Shown piece after piece: positions 1-6,841 of a DNA stretch of 7,588 bases. The position numbers and the translations under genes are program-made. Below the pieces are notes generated by a model. It ran no database searches, was not told the origin of the DNA, and was given only the letters and a program-made list of their open reading frames with translations. The stretch's first letter is position 1; each line of letters begins with the position of its first letter. Origin of the DNA: Actinomycetota bacterium (GTDB lineage: Bacteria > Actinomycetota > Actinomycetes > Actinomycetales > Angustibacteraceae); the NCBI GenBank assembly GCA_014377795.1, contig JACMOY010000289.1, positions 1-7,588 of the forward strand, written 5' to 3'.

Positions 1-1660
1 GCCCCACGACCCCCGCCACCACGCCCCCGAGAGGCCCCCCGACCGGCCCCCTGGACCGCACCCTCGCCGCACGGTGCGGTCCTCCCGTCCCGTCAGGCGC
101 ACTGTCAGGCGCACTGTGGGGCGAGGGTGCGGTGAAGGGGGCGGCGCGAGCGGTGAGGTGGCGCACGGCGGCGGCGGCCAGCAGCAGGACGGTGGGCAGC
201 ACGACCGGCACCAGGCGGCGGTCGGCCCAGGGGTGGTCGGGCGTGATGCCGGGCCGGTACAGGGTCAGCGCCGTCGAGGCGACGCCGACGAGCGCGGGGG
301 CCAGCCAGGCGGGCAGGGCCGCGCCGTCCCGCAGCGCGACGCCGAGCCGGTGGGCCAGCAGCACCGCGGCGGCCAGCGCCAGCAGCAGCGCCGGCACCCC
401 CACCCACCAGGCCGTCCACCCGACCGTCGCCTCGTCGTACGTGCGGCCCCCGTTGACCGCCAGTCCCTGCGCGAGCTGCAACCCGGCCACGACGCGCGCC
501 CCGGGGTCGGCGGCGCTCTGGCGCACGACCAGCCACAGGGGACGCGACGCGAGGACGGCGAACCCGAGCAGCGTGGCGACAGCGAGCACCAGTGGCAGGC
601 GGGCCACGAGGGCGCGGGGCCATCGGCGCACCCGCAGCGCCACCGCCGGACCGCCCGCCAGCACCACGACCGCCGCGACGAGCGGCAGCAACGAGCCGGC
701 CACCGCCCCGAGGTAGGGGCGCGACGCCAGCAGGGCGGTCGCGAAGGCGTACGCCGTCGCCAGCCCCAGCCCGGCCAGCAGCGGCCGGGCGGTCGGCGAG
801 CGGCGGGCGGCGAGCAGCGCCACGACGGGCAGCAGCAGCGCTGACTCGCGCAGCGCGTCGATCCGCACCAGCGCCACGCCACCGGCGAGCAGTCCCGCCA
901 GCAGGCCCAGCCGTCGCAGCGCCCGGTCCCCGAGCGACGGCGAGGTGGCCGCGACCAGCACGCTGGCGGCGGCGCAGCCAACGAGCAGCGCGAACGGCTC
1001 GGAGTACGTCGCCCGTCCGGCGTGCAGCACCGGCTGGGTGAGCGCGAGGGCGGCCGTCGCCGCGACGGCCCACGCCGGGCCGACCAGCCGCCGCGCCAGA
1101 GCGCCGAACGCGAGCAGCGCCAGGGTCAGGACCACCGCCGGTGCCAGGAGCAGGCCGGTCCAGCCGCCGGCCCACCAGCCGAGCGACAGCAGCACCGGCG
1201 TCGCGGGCAGGAACTGGGGCACGACGCGGGTCTGCGCCCCCGTCCCGCGGGCGTAGAAACCGGGGCTGGCGACCGTGACACCCGCCGTCGCGAGGACGGC
1301 GGCCCCACCCAGGGCGGGGACGTCGACGTCGACGCCGAGCCGGTGCGCCGTCGCCAGGTGCTGCGCCGACAGCGCGTACGTGCCGGCGTCCCGGCGCAGG
1401 ACGACGTGCTCGGCGTGCGTCGCGCCGGCCCACACCCCGCCGGCGACCGCGACCAGTACCAGTGAGAGCGCCGCCCACCGCGGTCCGGCGACGCCGGGCA
1501 CGGTCCGCGCCACCCGCACGGCCACGGCCGCCGCGACCAGCAGCACGGGCAGCGCGACGGACGGTCGCCACAGCCCCCAGGCGATCAGGGGCACCGAGAA
1601 CACCGCGCTCGTGACCACCCAGGCGGCGGCTCCCACCCCGGCACGGTCGACGAGGCTCAC
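1..1660 (-). CDS. Multi-spanning membrane protein, GT-C glycosyltransferase-like (3' end outside window)
   Basis: The reading frame opens at GTG 1660, four codons after an in-frame TAG, and stays open for 553 codons to the left edge, so the C-terminus is missing. The product is a chain of hydrophobic segments (roughly residues 11-30, 34-50, 62-80, 153-187, 195-210, 222-240, 250-266, 272-285, 293-312, 318-341, 353-371, 415-437, 450-468, 482-500). The first large extracytoplasmic loop begins with RRDAGTY (residues 89-95). An acidic residue there is typical of lipid-linked-sugar-dependent GT-C enzymes of the PMT/ArnT type, making D91 the candidate catalytic residue. YSEP (219-222) and [12 protein letters not shown] (474-485) look like conserved loop motifs of actinobacterial family members. 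Residues 500-540 form a polar Pro/Ala/Arg linker, after which hydrophobicity resumes. It is divergent from rfbA, so a role in envelope glycan assembly is plausible. The GT-C assignment is by general resemblance; the substrate is unknown. A non-enzymatic polymer-assembly membrane protein is the main alternative. Confidence 0.75.
   Translation of the reverse strand, partial: MSLVDRAGVGAAAWVVTSAVFSVPLIAWGLWRPSVALPVLLVAAAVAVRVARTVPGVAGPRWAALSLVLVAVAGGVWAGATHAEHVVLRRDAGTYALSAQHLATAHRLGVDVDVPALGGAAVLATAGVTVASPGFYARGTGAQTRVVPQFLPATPVLLSLGWWAGGWTGLLLAPAVVLTLALLAFGALARRLVGPAWAVAATAALALTQPVLHAGRATYSEPFALLVGCAAASVLVAATSPSLGDRALRRLGLLAGLLAGGVALVRIDALRESALLLPVVALLAARRSPTARPLLAGLGLATAYAFATALLASRPYLGAVAGSLLPLVAAVVVLAGGPAVALRVRRWPRALVARLPLVLAVATLLGFAVLASRPLWLVVRQSAADPGARVVAGLQLAQGLAVNGGRTYDEATVGWTAWWVGVPALLLALAAAVLLAHRLGVALRDGAALPAWLAPALVGVASTALTLYRPGITPDHPWADRRLVPVVLPTVLLLAAAAVRHLTARAAPFTAPSPHSAPDSAPDGTGGPHRAARVRSRGPVGGPLGGVVAGVVG
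92..115. repeat. Perfect 12-bp tandem duplication in the membrane-protein gene
   Basis: The unit gtcaggcgcact occurs twice back to back (read from 92 as 12 + 12 bases, followed by another gt). In the minus-strand gene it encodes the repeated tetrapeptide SAPD in the polar linker near residues 516-523. It keeps the frame, so each gain or loss of a unit would change the linker by four residues. Confidence 0.85.
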
Positions 1661-1685
1661 GCCGCGACGCTATAGGTTGACGCGC
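1661..1685. promoter_or_regulatory. Divergent promoter with overlapping -10 elements, predicted to give two leaderless mRNAs
   Basis: Only 25 bp separate GTG 1660 (minus strand) from ATG 1686 (plus strand). On the plus strand TAGGTT (1673-1678) fits the actinobacterial -10 pattern TAnnnT and lies 7 nt before the rfbA ATG. On the minus strand TAGCGT (1672-1667) fits the same pattern and lies 6 nt before the GTG. The two are adjacent around the self-complementary core CTATAG (1670-1675). Transcription starting 6-8 nt after a -10 would begin at or next to each start codon. Neither gene has a Shine-Dalgarno sequence and there is no room for a leader. I see no strong -35 on either side, and any -35 would lie inside the opposite gene. 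The motifs are seen; promoter activity is inferred. Confidence 0.6.
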
Positions 1686-2558
1686 ATGCGAGGCATCATC
1701 CTGGCCGGCGGTTCGGGCACCCGACTGCACCCGATCACCCTCGGTGTCAGCAAGCAGCTGGTCCCGGTCTACGACAAGCCGATGATCTACTACCCGCTGT
1801 CGATGCTGATCATGGCCGGCATCCGCGACGTCCTGATCATCACGACCCCGCACGACGCCGACCAGTTCACCCGGCTGCTCGGCGACGGCAGCAACTTCGG
1901 CATCTCGATCACCTACGCGGTGCAGCCCAGCCCGGACGGACTGGCGCAGGCCTTCGTCATCGGCGCCGACTTCATCGGTGACGACAAGGTGGCCCTGGTG
2001 CTGGGCGACAACATCTTCTACGGCCCGGGCCTGGGCACGAGCCTGCGCCAGCACACCGACCTGGACGGCGCCCTGGTGTACGCGTACCGCGTCGCCGACC
2101 CGACGGCGTACGGCGTGGTCGAGTTCGACGAGTCCGGCACGGCGATCTCGTTGCAGGAGAAGCCTTCCGAGCCGCGCAGCGACTACGCCGTCCCCGGTCT
2201 GTACTTCTACGACAACGACGTGGTGGGTATCGCCGAGAACCTCAAGCCCTCACCGCGCGGTGAGCTCGAGATCACCGACGTCAACCGCACCTACCTGGAC
2301 GCCGGGTTGCTGGCCGTCCAGGTGCTCCCGCGCGGCACGGCCTGGCTCGACACCGGCACGTTCGAGTCGCTGATGGACGCCGGCGAGTTCGTGCGCGTCG
2401 TCGAGGCCCGCCAGGGGATGAAGATCGGCTGCCCCGAGGAGGTCGCCTGGCGCGCCGGGTTCCTCACCGACGACGAGCTGCGCCAGCGCGGCGAGAGCCT
2501 GGCCAAGTCCGGCTACGGGCAGTACCTCGTCGGCCTGCTCTCACACCGCCAGCACTGA
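1686..2558 (+). CDS. rfbA: Glucose-1-phosphate thymidylyltransferase (dTDP-glucose pyrophosphorylase)
   Basis: Cytosolic enzyme joining glucose-1-phosphate and dTTP to give dTDP-glucose and pyrophosphate, the first step of dTDP-L-rhamnose synthesis. The 290 residues match the usual length of RmlA/RfbA. The nucleotidyltransferase signature GGSGTRLHP is at residues 8-16 with [18 protein letters not shown] after it (22-39). [11 protein letters not shown] (80-90) contacts nucleotide and sugar, LGDNIFYG (106-113) carries the metal-binding D108, EKP is at 158-160, GELEITDVN (192-200) is the sugar-binding stretch and WLDTGT (220-225) supplies the second metal aspartate, D222. All key residues are present. 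The frame is open well upstream, but ATG 1686 puts the signature at its normal position and lies 7 nt after a -10-like TAGGTT, so I choose it. There is no Shine-Dalgarno sequence. The last 18 bp overlap the end of rfbD on the other strand. Function is very secure; the symbol rmlA is equivalent. Confidence 0.97.
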   Translation: MRGIILAGGSGTRLHPITLGVSKQLVPVYDKPMIYYPLSMLIMAGIRDVLIITTPHDADQFTRLLGDGSNFGISITYAVQPSPDGLAQAFVIGADFIGDDKVALVLGDNIFYGPGLGTSLRQHTDLDGALVYAYRVADPTAYGVVEFDESGTAISLQEKPSEPRSDYAVPGLYFYDNDVVGIAENLKPSPRGELEITDVNRTYLDAGLLAVQVLPRGTAWLDTGTFESLMDAGEFVRVVEARQGMKIGCPEEVAWRAGFLTDDELRQRGESLAKSGYGQYLVGLLSHRQH

Positions 2559-3419
2559 CGGCGCCGCGACGGCGAACCGCTCGCGCCAGTCGCCGATCGG
2601 CTCGACCCCGACGGCGCGCAGCGCGTCGTGGCCCAGCACCGAGTACGCCGGGCGCGGGGCCGGGCGGACGAACGCCTCGGACGTCGTCTCGTGCACGCGG
2701 TCGGGGTCAATGCCGGCCTCTTCGGCCACCGCCCGCGCGAAGCCGTGCCACGACACCTGGCCGGACGACGTGGCGTGGTAGCTGCCCGCCGGGGCCTTAG
2801 CCTCGATCAGCGCGAGCACCAGCGCGGCGACGTCCACCGTCCAGGTCGGCTGGCCGATCTGGTCGGCGACGACGTCCAGGGTGTCGCGCTGGGTCAGCGC
2901 CCGGGCGATGGTGCGCGGGAAGCAGCCTCCGTGCGCGCCGTACAGCCACGCCGTCCGCACCACCAGCACGTCGTCGTGCTCGGCCCGCGCAGCCCACTCG
3001 CCGGCGGCCTTGGTGCGCCCGTACGCCGACCGCGGCGCCAGCGGTGCGTCCTCGGCGTACGGCGCGGTGGCCGTCCCGTCGAACACGTAGTCGGTCGAGA
3101 TCGTCACCAGGCGCGCATCCGTTGCGGCACAGGCCCTGGCCAGGTTGACCGTTCCCACGGCGTTGACCGCGAAGGCTCCACCCTCGTCGGACTCGGCGTC
3201 GTCGACGGCGGTCCACGCGGCGCAGTTGAGCACCACGTCGTAGCCGCGAACCGCTGCGGCGCAGGCGTCGGCGTCCCGCACGTCCAGGTCGTCCCTGTCG
3301 ACAGCGCCGGCCCGGTGGCCGGCGTCCAGCAACGTCCGCACGACGTCGGTGCCGAGCATGCCGCGTCCGCCGGTGACCAGCCAAGACAGGGACGACGACG
3401 CGGTCGGTGGGGTGCTCAC
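2541..3419 (-). CDS. rfbD: dTDP-4-dehydrorhamnose reductase
   Basis: Last step of the pathway: NAD(P)H-dependent reduction of dTDP-4-dehydro-L-rhamnose to dTDP-L-rhamnose, in the cytosol. From GTG 3419 the protein has 292 residues, normal for RmlD/RfbD. It is an extended short-chain dehydrogenase with the Rossmann glycine motif TGGRGMLG (16-23), DLDVRD (44-49), [12 protein letters not shown] (65-76), the active-site strand STDYVFDG (108-115) and the catalytic YxxxK pair Y133/K137 in SAYGRTK. The frame is open another 150 codons upstream, but that part is antisense to rfbC and unlike any reductase. GTG 3419 is the nearest sensible start and leaves 12 residues before the first strand. No clear Shine-Dalgarno or well-placed -10 precedes it, so the exact start is less sure than the function. 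The gene lies between rfbA and rfbC but points the opposite way. Confidence 0.95.
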   Translation of the reverse strand: MSTPPTASSSLSWLVTGGRGMLGTDVVRTLLDAGHRAGAVDRDDLDVRDADACAAAVRGYDVVLNCAAWTAVDDAESDEGGAFAVNAVGTVNLARACAATDARLVTISTDYVFDGTATAPYAEDAPLAPRSAYGRTKAAGEWAARAEHDDVLVVRTAWLYGAHGGCFPRTIARALTQRDTLDVVADQIGQPTWTVDVAALVLALIEAKAPAGSYHATSSGQVSWHGFARAVAEEAGIDPDRVHETTSEAFVRPAPRPAYSVLGHDALRAVGVEPIGDWRERFAVAAPSVLAV

Positions 3420-3437
3420 GCTCGCTAGTGTTCCAGC
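3420..3437. promoter_or_regulatory. 18-bp divergent gap between rfbD and rfbC with a leaderless-type -10 for rfbC
   Basis: On the plus strand TAGTGT (3426-3431) fits TAnnnT and lies 6 nt before the rfbC ATG at 3438, which has no Shine-Dalgarno sequence; this is the same layout as at rfbA. On the minus strand the nearest match, TAGCGA (3427-3422), ends in A and lies only 2 nt from the rfbD GTG, so it is a poor -10. The rfbD promoter may therefore lie further upstream inside rfbC, or the rfbD start may be misplaced. No convincing -35 is visible for rfbC. Confidence 0.45.
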
Positions 3438-4058
3438 ATGCAGATCACCCCCCTGTCGATCGAGGGCGCCTGGCGCGTCGAGCCGCGGCTGTTCCCCGAC
3501 GAGCGGGGGACGTTCCTCGAGTGGTTCAAGGCCGACGCCTTCGAGCAGGCTGTGGGGCACCGCCTCGACCTGGCGCAGTCCAACATCTCGACGAGCGCCG
3601 CCGGCACGGTCCGCGGCATCCACTTCGCCGAGCTCGCACCCAGCCAGGCCAAGTACGTCACCTGCGTCAGCGGCGCGGTGGTCGACGTCGTCGTCGACAT
3701 CAGAGTCGGGTCGCCCACCTTCGGCCGGTACGAGCTGGTGCCCCTGGACGACGTCAGCCGGCACGGCCTGTACGTCAGCGAGGGCCTGGGCCACGGCTAC
3801 ATGGCCCTGACCGAGGGCGCGGTGTTCGTGTACCTGTGCTCGGCGCCCTACGCGCCCGGACGCGAGCACGGCGTCACCCCGCTCGACCCCGCGATCGGCA
3901 TCGCCTGGCCCACGGCCGACACCGCCGGCAACCCGGTCACCCCCCTGCTCTCAGCCAAGGACCTCGCCGCGCCCACCCTGGCGCAGGCGGCCGACCAGGG
4001 CCTGCTGCCGACGTACGACGCGGCGCTGTCCTTCCGGCGCAGCCTGGCGCGGTCGTGA
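3438..4058 (+). CDS. rfbC: dTDP-4-dehydrorhamnose 3,5-epimerase
   Basis: Cupin-fold epimerase that inverts C3 and C5 of dTDP-4-dehydro-6-deoxy-D-glucose, just before the RfbD reduction. It has 206 residues, typical of RmlC/RfbC. Visible family features are PRLFPDERGTFLEWF (16-30), the substrate-binding QSNIS (47-51), RGIHF (59-63) with the catalytic base H62, the conserved lysine K72, GAVVDVVVDIRVGSPTFG (79-96), GLGHGYMAL (116-124) with H119, and aromatic residues around VFVYLCSAPY (129-138), where the family has its catalytic tyrosine (likely Y132). ATG 3438 gives the normal N-terminus and lies 6 nt after a -10-like TAGTGT; a leaderless transcript is likely. The stop TGA overlaps the GTG start of the next gene by 4 bp, implying translational coupling. 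Assignment is very secure. Confidence 0.96.
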   Translation: MQITPLSIEGAWRVEPRLFPDERGTFLEWFKADAFEQAVGHRLDLAQSNISTSAAGTVRGIHFAELAPSQAKYVTCVSGAVVDVVVDIRVGSPTFGRYELVPLDDVSRHGLYVSEGLGHGYMALTEGAVFVYLCSAPYAPGREHGVTPLDPAIGIAWPTADTAGNPVTPLLSAKDLAAPTLAQAADQGLLPTYDAALSFRRSLARS

Positions 4059-4825
4059 CCGCGGCGGGCGGCGTCCCGGTCGACCCCGCGGTCGCGCGGG
4101 CCACCGCGATCCCGGCCCTGCTGCGGGCGCTGGTCGCCAGCGACCCCGGCCGACCGCGCATCACGTGGTACGACGACGCCCCCGGCCCCACGCGCGGCGA
4201 GCGGATCGAGCTGTCGGCCCGGGTGCTGGCCAACTGGGTGGCGAAGGCAGCCAACTTCCTGGTCGACGAGCTCGACGTCGAGCGCGGTGACCGGGTGCGG
4301 GCCGACCTGCCGACCCACTGGCGGGCGACCTACTGGCTGCTGGCCTCGTGGTCGGTCGGCGCCGAGGTCGTCGTCGGTGCGAGCGACGAGCGCGAGGCAC
4401 GCGTCGTCGTGACGGACGACCCCGCCTCGGTCGCCCCCGGCGGCACCGCGACCGTCGTGGCGGTGACGCTGCCCGCCCTGGCGCGCACGTGGGCCGGCGC
4501 ACCGCTGCCCGCGGGCGCCGTCGACGAAGCAGCCACCTTGACCGGCCAGCCGGACGTCTTCGACGCCGACGAACCCGATGGCGACGCCGTGGCCCTGCGC
4601 ACCGGTGACCGGGCGCTGACCTACGCCGAGCTGCTGTCAGCCGCCCGGGCCGTCAGCGCGGGCTGGCCCGCGCTGTCGCGGGTGCTGGTGAGCACCGACG
4701 CGGCGGACGCCGTCGCCGGCCTGCTGGCGCCGCTGACGGTCGACGGGTCGCTGGTGCTGGTGCGCGACCCCGACCCGGCGCTCGCCGACGAGCGGCGAGC
4801 GGCCGAACGGGTCACCAGCGCTTGA
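4055..4825 (+). CDS. TIGR03089-type protein: N-terminal fragment-like relative of AMP-forming acyl-CoA synthetases
   Basis: I choose GTG 4055 because it overlaps the rfbC stop as GTGA; upstream the open frame runs through rfbC in another phase. The 256-residue product resembles the first part of ANL-superfamily enzymes: a segment like RPRITWYDD (33-41), SARVLANWVAKAANFLVDEL (54-73), and VERGDRVRADLPTHWRAT (75-92), matching the usual GDRV and WLLASWSVGAEVV region (to about residue 107). A second stretch, ALRTGDRALTYAELL, follows near residues 180-195. None of the adenylation motifs is present (no TSGTTGxPK-like loop, no YGxTE-like or late lysine motif), so it cannot be a normal adenylating enzyme. 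The length agrees with my memory of the TIGR03089 family in Actinobacteria, so this looks like a genuine short protein and not decay. The role is unknown. Coupling to rfbC suggests co-expression with rhamnose synthesis. No signal peptide or obvious membrane segment is seen. Confidence 0.8.
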   Translation: MTAAGGVPVDPAVARATAIPALLRALVASDPGRPRITWYDDAPGPTRGERIELSARVLANWVAKAANFLVDELDVERGDRVRADLPTHWRATYWLLASWSVGAEVVVGASDEREARVVVTDDPASVAPGGTATVVAVTLPALARTWAGAPLPAGAVDEAATLTGQPDVFDADEPDGDAVALRTGDRALTYAELLSAARAVSAGWPALSRVLVSTDAADAVAGLLAPLTVDGSLVLVRDPDPALADERRAAERVTSA

Positions 4826-6782
4826 CCCCCAGGGGATAGGCCGCTCTCTCGACGGCCGCCCAGGTCGAGGTCACGACGACCCCGGTGGCGCGCAGGTGGT
4901 TCTTGGCCTGCACAGCGGTCACGGTGACGAGCAGCGGCGCGCCGAAGACGCCGCCGGTTTTCTGCCGCACTGCCTTCTGCAGCGCGGCGACGGCCGGGCC
5001 CTTGCTACCGACCCTCAGCACCACGGTGCGGTAGGGCAGCAGCGGGTAGGCCACGGCCTCGACCGCTGCCCACGTGCTGGTGTCGACGACACCGGTCGAG
5101 GGCAGCGCGCGGGCCTTCTGGAAGGCCCGCACCGTCGCGAGGGTGCCCGATCCGAACAGCCCGTCAGCCGTGATGCCCAAGGACCGCTGCAGCGCGGTGA
5201 CGACCAGGCCGCCGGCGCCCCGGCGCAGGGTGGTCGAGGTGTACGCCGACAGCGCAGTGCGCCGGGCCAGCACGGCCGGCGAGGCCGCGACGGCACCCAG
5301 GGGGAAGGCCTTGGCCTCGATGGCCGCCCAGGTGGCGGTGTCGACGAGGCCGGTCTGCGGCAGACCGGCCGCGGCCCGCACGGCGTTCACCGCCGACGTC
5401 GTCGCCGGGCCGAAGGAGGTGTCCGGGGCCTTCAACCGGAGGGCCTGCTCCAACGCCAGCACCGCGGCGCCGGTCGAGAACCGGCGCAGCACCGTGGCGC
5501 GCCGGTCGAGCAGCGGGTACGCCTGGTGCTCCACGACCGCCCAGGTCGGGGCGTCGACGACCCCGGTGCCGCGCAGCGACCCGCGGGTCTGGGCGGCAGC
5601 GACCGCCATCGTGGTCGAGTCGCTGAAGACCCCGTCGGCCTTGACCTTCAGCGCCCGCTGCAGGGCTGCGACCGCGGCGCCGCGCGACCCGGCGCGCAGC
5701 ACGGTGCTCTTGTAGGGGGTCAGCGACGTCGTCGGCACGACCACGACCGGTGCAGCCGGGGTCGAGGCAGGGGTGGACGCGGGCGGTGGCGGCGGTGGCG
5801 GCGCGAGCCGGGCCCAGGTGGGTTTGTCGAGCACCCCGGTCACGGGCAGGGCGACGGTGCGCTGCCACCCCATCAGGGCGGCGCGGGTCGCGGCGCCGAA
5901 CACGCCGTCCGCGCTCAGTCCGAGCTGGGCCTGGGCGAGGCGCACGGCGCTCGCGCTCTGGCCCGGCCACACGATGGCGTAGGGCGAGGCCGGCGCGGCC
6001 AGCAGCGGGCCGGGGCAGGCCGTGAGCTGCGGCCCGGTGTAGACGGGAGCGGGCTGACCGGCGTACACGCCGCAGGGGCCGCGGTCGTCGACGGTCGCGG
6101 TGCTGCCGCTCCACCACGAGGTGCGCGCCATGGCGCCGTTCCAGCTGAAGCTGGTGTGCACGTGGTCGGTGTGCGGGTTCGGGCCGTCGTAGGCGCGCCA
6201 GCCGGCGCCCATCGAGTACGTGCCCCAGATCCGACGGTTCCAGATGACGTACATGACACCGAGCCGGCGGGCGTTGCCGCCGACGACGCCAGCGGCGTCC
6301 GGGCCGGTCAGCCAGCCGGTGAGCGCGTCACCGACGGCCTTCTCCTGCGGGATGTTAATGCTGAGCATGTAGTCGAAGGCGCGACCCTCCTTGTGCTCGC
6401 TGGTCGCCCCGATGCCGCACCCGCGGACGATCCCGCCGTTGCGGCCCACCCGGTAGGTCTGCAGCACCATCCGCACGTACGCCTCGACGCCGGGCTTGGC
6501 GGCCGGGTCGCAGCTGCGCTGGGACTGGTAGGTCGCGGCGACGTCGGCGAGCGCGGGCAGCACCGTTGTGGGCACCGGGTTCGGCGGGGGCGGCGTCGGC
6601 GGGGTGGGCACCGGCGTCACGGTGGGCGGCGCGGTGGGCGGCGTGGGAGCGGGCGACGCGGTCGCGGTCGGCAGCGGGGTGTCCATGGCGGACGCCGGGA
6701 GCGCGGCGAGCGCGGTGACCGCCGTGAGCGCGACGACCAGCAGCGCACCGGTGGCGCCGGTGCGGCCGAGGTGGCGTGACAT
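4812..6782 (-). CDS. Secreted cell-wall protein: M15-like metallopeptidase core plus five peptidoglycan-binding repeats
   Basis: 656 residues from ATG 6782, preceded by GGAG four bases upstream. Order: positively charged start and hydrophobic core (5-30) ending in a signal-peptidase-like ASA (30-32); Pro/Thr linker (33-75); catalytic-type domain (about 76-226); peptidoglycan-binding domain 1 (about 266-326); Pro/Ala/Thr hinge (327-352); four further binding repeats to the C-terminus. The core carries SEHKEGRAFD (128-137), matching the M15 pattern SxHxxGxAxD, and DHVH (206-209). H130, D137 and H209 are the likely zinc ligands, with D206 near the position of the catalytic acid. It resembles the actinobacterial domain often labelled ARB_07466-type. 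C91, C122, C237 and C256 could form disulfides outside the cell. Likely role: cutting or remodelling wall peptides while anchored to peptidoglycan. The specificity (D,D- or L,D-peptidase) cannot be read, and a non-hydrolytic binding role is possible. The last 14 bp overlap the TIGR03089-type gene tail to tail. Confidence 0.88.
   Translation of the reverse strand: MSRHLGRTGATGALLVVALTAVTALAALPASAMDTPLPTATASPAPTPPTAPPTVTPVPTPPTPPPPNPVPTTVLPALADVAATYQSQRSCDPAAKPGVEAYVRMVLQTYRVGRNGGIVRGCGIGATSEHKEGRAFDYMLSINIPQEKAVGDALTGWLTGPDAAGVVGGNARRLGVMYVIWNRRIWGTYSMGAGWRAYDGPNPHTDHVHTSFSWNGAMARTSWWSGSTATVDDRGPCGVYAGQPAPVYTGPQLTACPGPLLAAPASPYAIVWPGQSASAVRLAQAQLGLSADGVFGAATRAALMGWQRTVALPVTGVLDKPTWARLAPPPPPPPASTPASTPAAPVVVVPTTSLTPYKSTVLRAGSRGAAVAALQRALKVKADGVFSDSTTMAVAAAQTRGSLRGTGVVDAPTWAVVEHQAYPLLDRRATVLRRFSTGAAVLALEQALRLKAPDTSFGPATTSAVNAVRAAAGLPQTGLVDTATWAAIEAKAFPLGAVAASPAVLARRTALSAYTSTTLRRGAGGLVVTALQRSLGITADGLFGSGTLATVRAFQKARALPSTGVVDTSTWAAVEAVAYPLLPYRTVVLRVGSKGPAVAALQKAVRQKTGGVFGAPLLVTVTAVQAKNHLRATGVVVTSTWAAVERAAYPLGVKRW
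4827..5723 (-). repeat. Four tandem peptidoglycan-binding-like repeats (protein level, about 70 residues each)
   Basis: Within the secreted wall protein, four C-terminal units share the pattern (T/S)xVLRxGSxGxAVxALQxxL, then A-D-G-x-F-G, then TGVVDxxTWAAVExxAYPL. They begin near residues 356, 425, 514 and 583. A 15-residue Ala-rich insert separates the second and third of them. The ADGxFG loop is intact in the third (ADGLFG), nearly so in the first (ADGVFS), and altered in the second (APDTSFG) and fourth (TGGVFG). A more divergent fifth unit, with its own ADGVFG, lies upstream at about 5805-5987, separated by a proline-rich hinge. Confidence 0.85.
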
Positions 6783-6786
6783 GGGG

Positions 6787-6790
6787 CTCC
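6787..6790 (-). promoter_or_regulatory. Ribosome binding site of the secreted wall protein
   Basis: GGAG on the minus strand is followed by four C residues and then ATG 6782. The spacing is slightly short, but this is the only clear Shine-Dalgarno match before a start in the window. It contrasts with the leaderless-type starts of rfbA and rfbC and supports ATG 6782. Confidence 0.6.
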
Positions 6791-6841
6791 GTGAGGTCGG
6801 TGACGCGACGGGCGTTGCAGGTGTCCATCGGCTGCTGCGGC

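Noticed and set aside
1275..1685. 137-codon N-terminal extension of rfbA
   Set aside because: The extension is Thr/Ala/Arg-rich, antisense to the membrane-protein gene, and absent from the RmlA family. ATG 1686 gives the standard N-terminus.
105..2054. Very long minus-strand open frame spanning the membrane-protein gene and part of rfbA
   Set aside because: It is Arg/Gly/Ala-rich low-complexity translation in a shifted phase, and its first part is antisense to rfbA. The neighbouring minus-strand phase, starting at GTG 1660, gives a coherent multi-spanning membrane protein.
2592..2601. 10-bp palindrome GCCGATCGGC just past the rfbA stop
   Set aside because: It is within rfbD coding sequence, has no T run and no promoter relation, and is explained by ordinary codons.
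3420..3869. 150-codon N-terminal extension of rfbD
   Set aside because: It is antisense to rfbC and resembles no reductase. The Rossmann motif sits correctly from GTG 3419.
4839..4857. GGCCG-N9-CGGCC stem after the TIGR03089-type gene as a terminator
   Set aside because: The stem is short with a 9-nt loop and no T tract, and it lies inside the opposite coding sequence; such stems are expected by chance at this GC content.
4896..6779. 627-codon plus-strand open frame opposite the wall protein
   Set aside because: It is a shadow caused by the extreme third-position GC of the minus-strand gene. It reads as Gly/Arg/Gln/His-rich sequence with no motifs, whereas the minus strand shows a signal peptide, M15 motifs and repeats.
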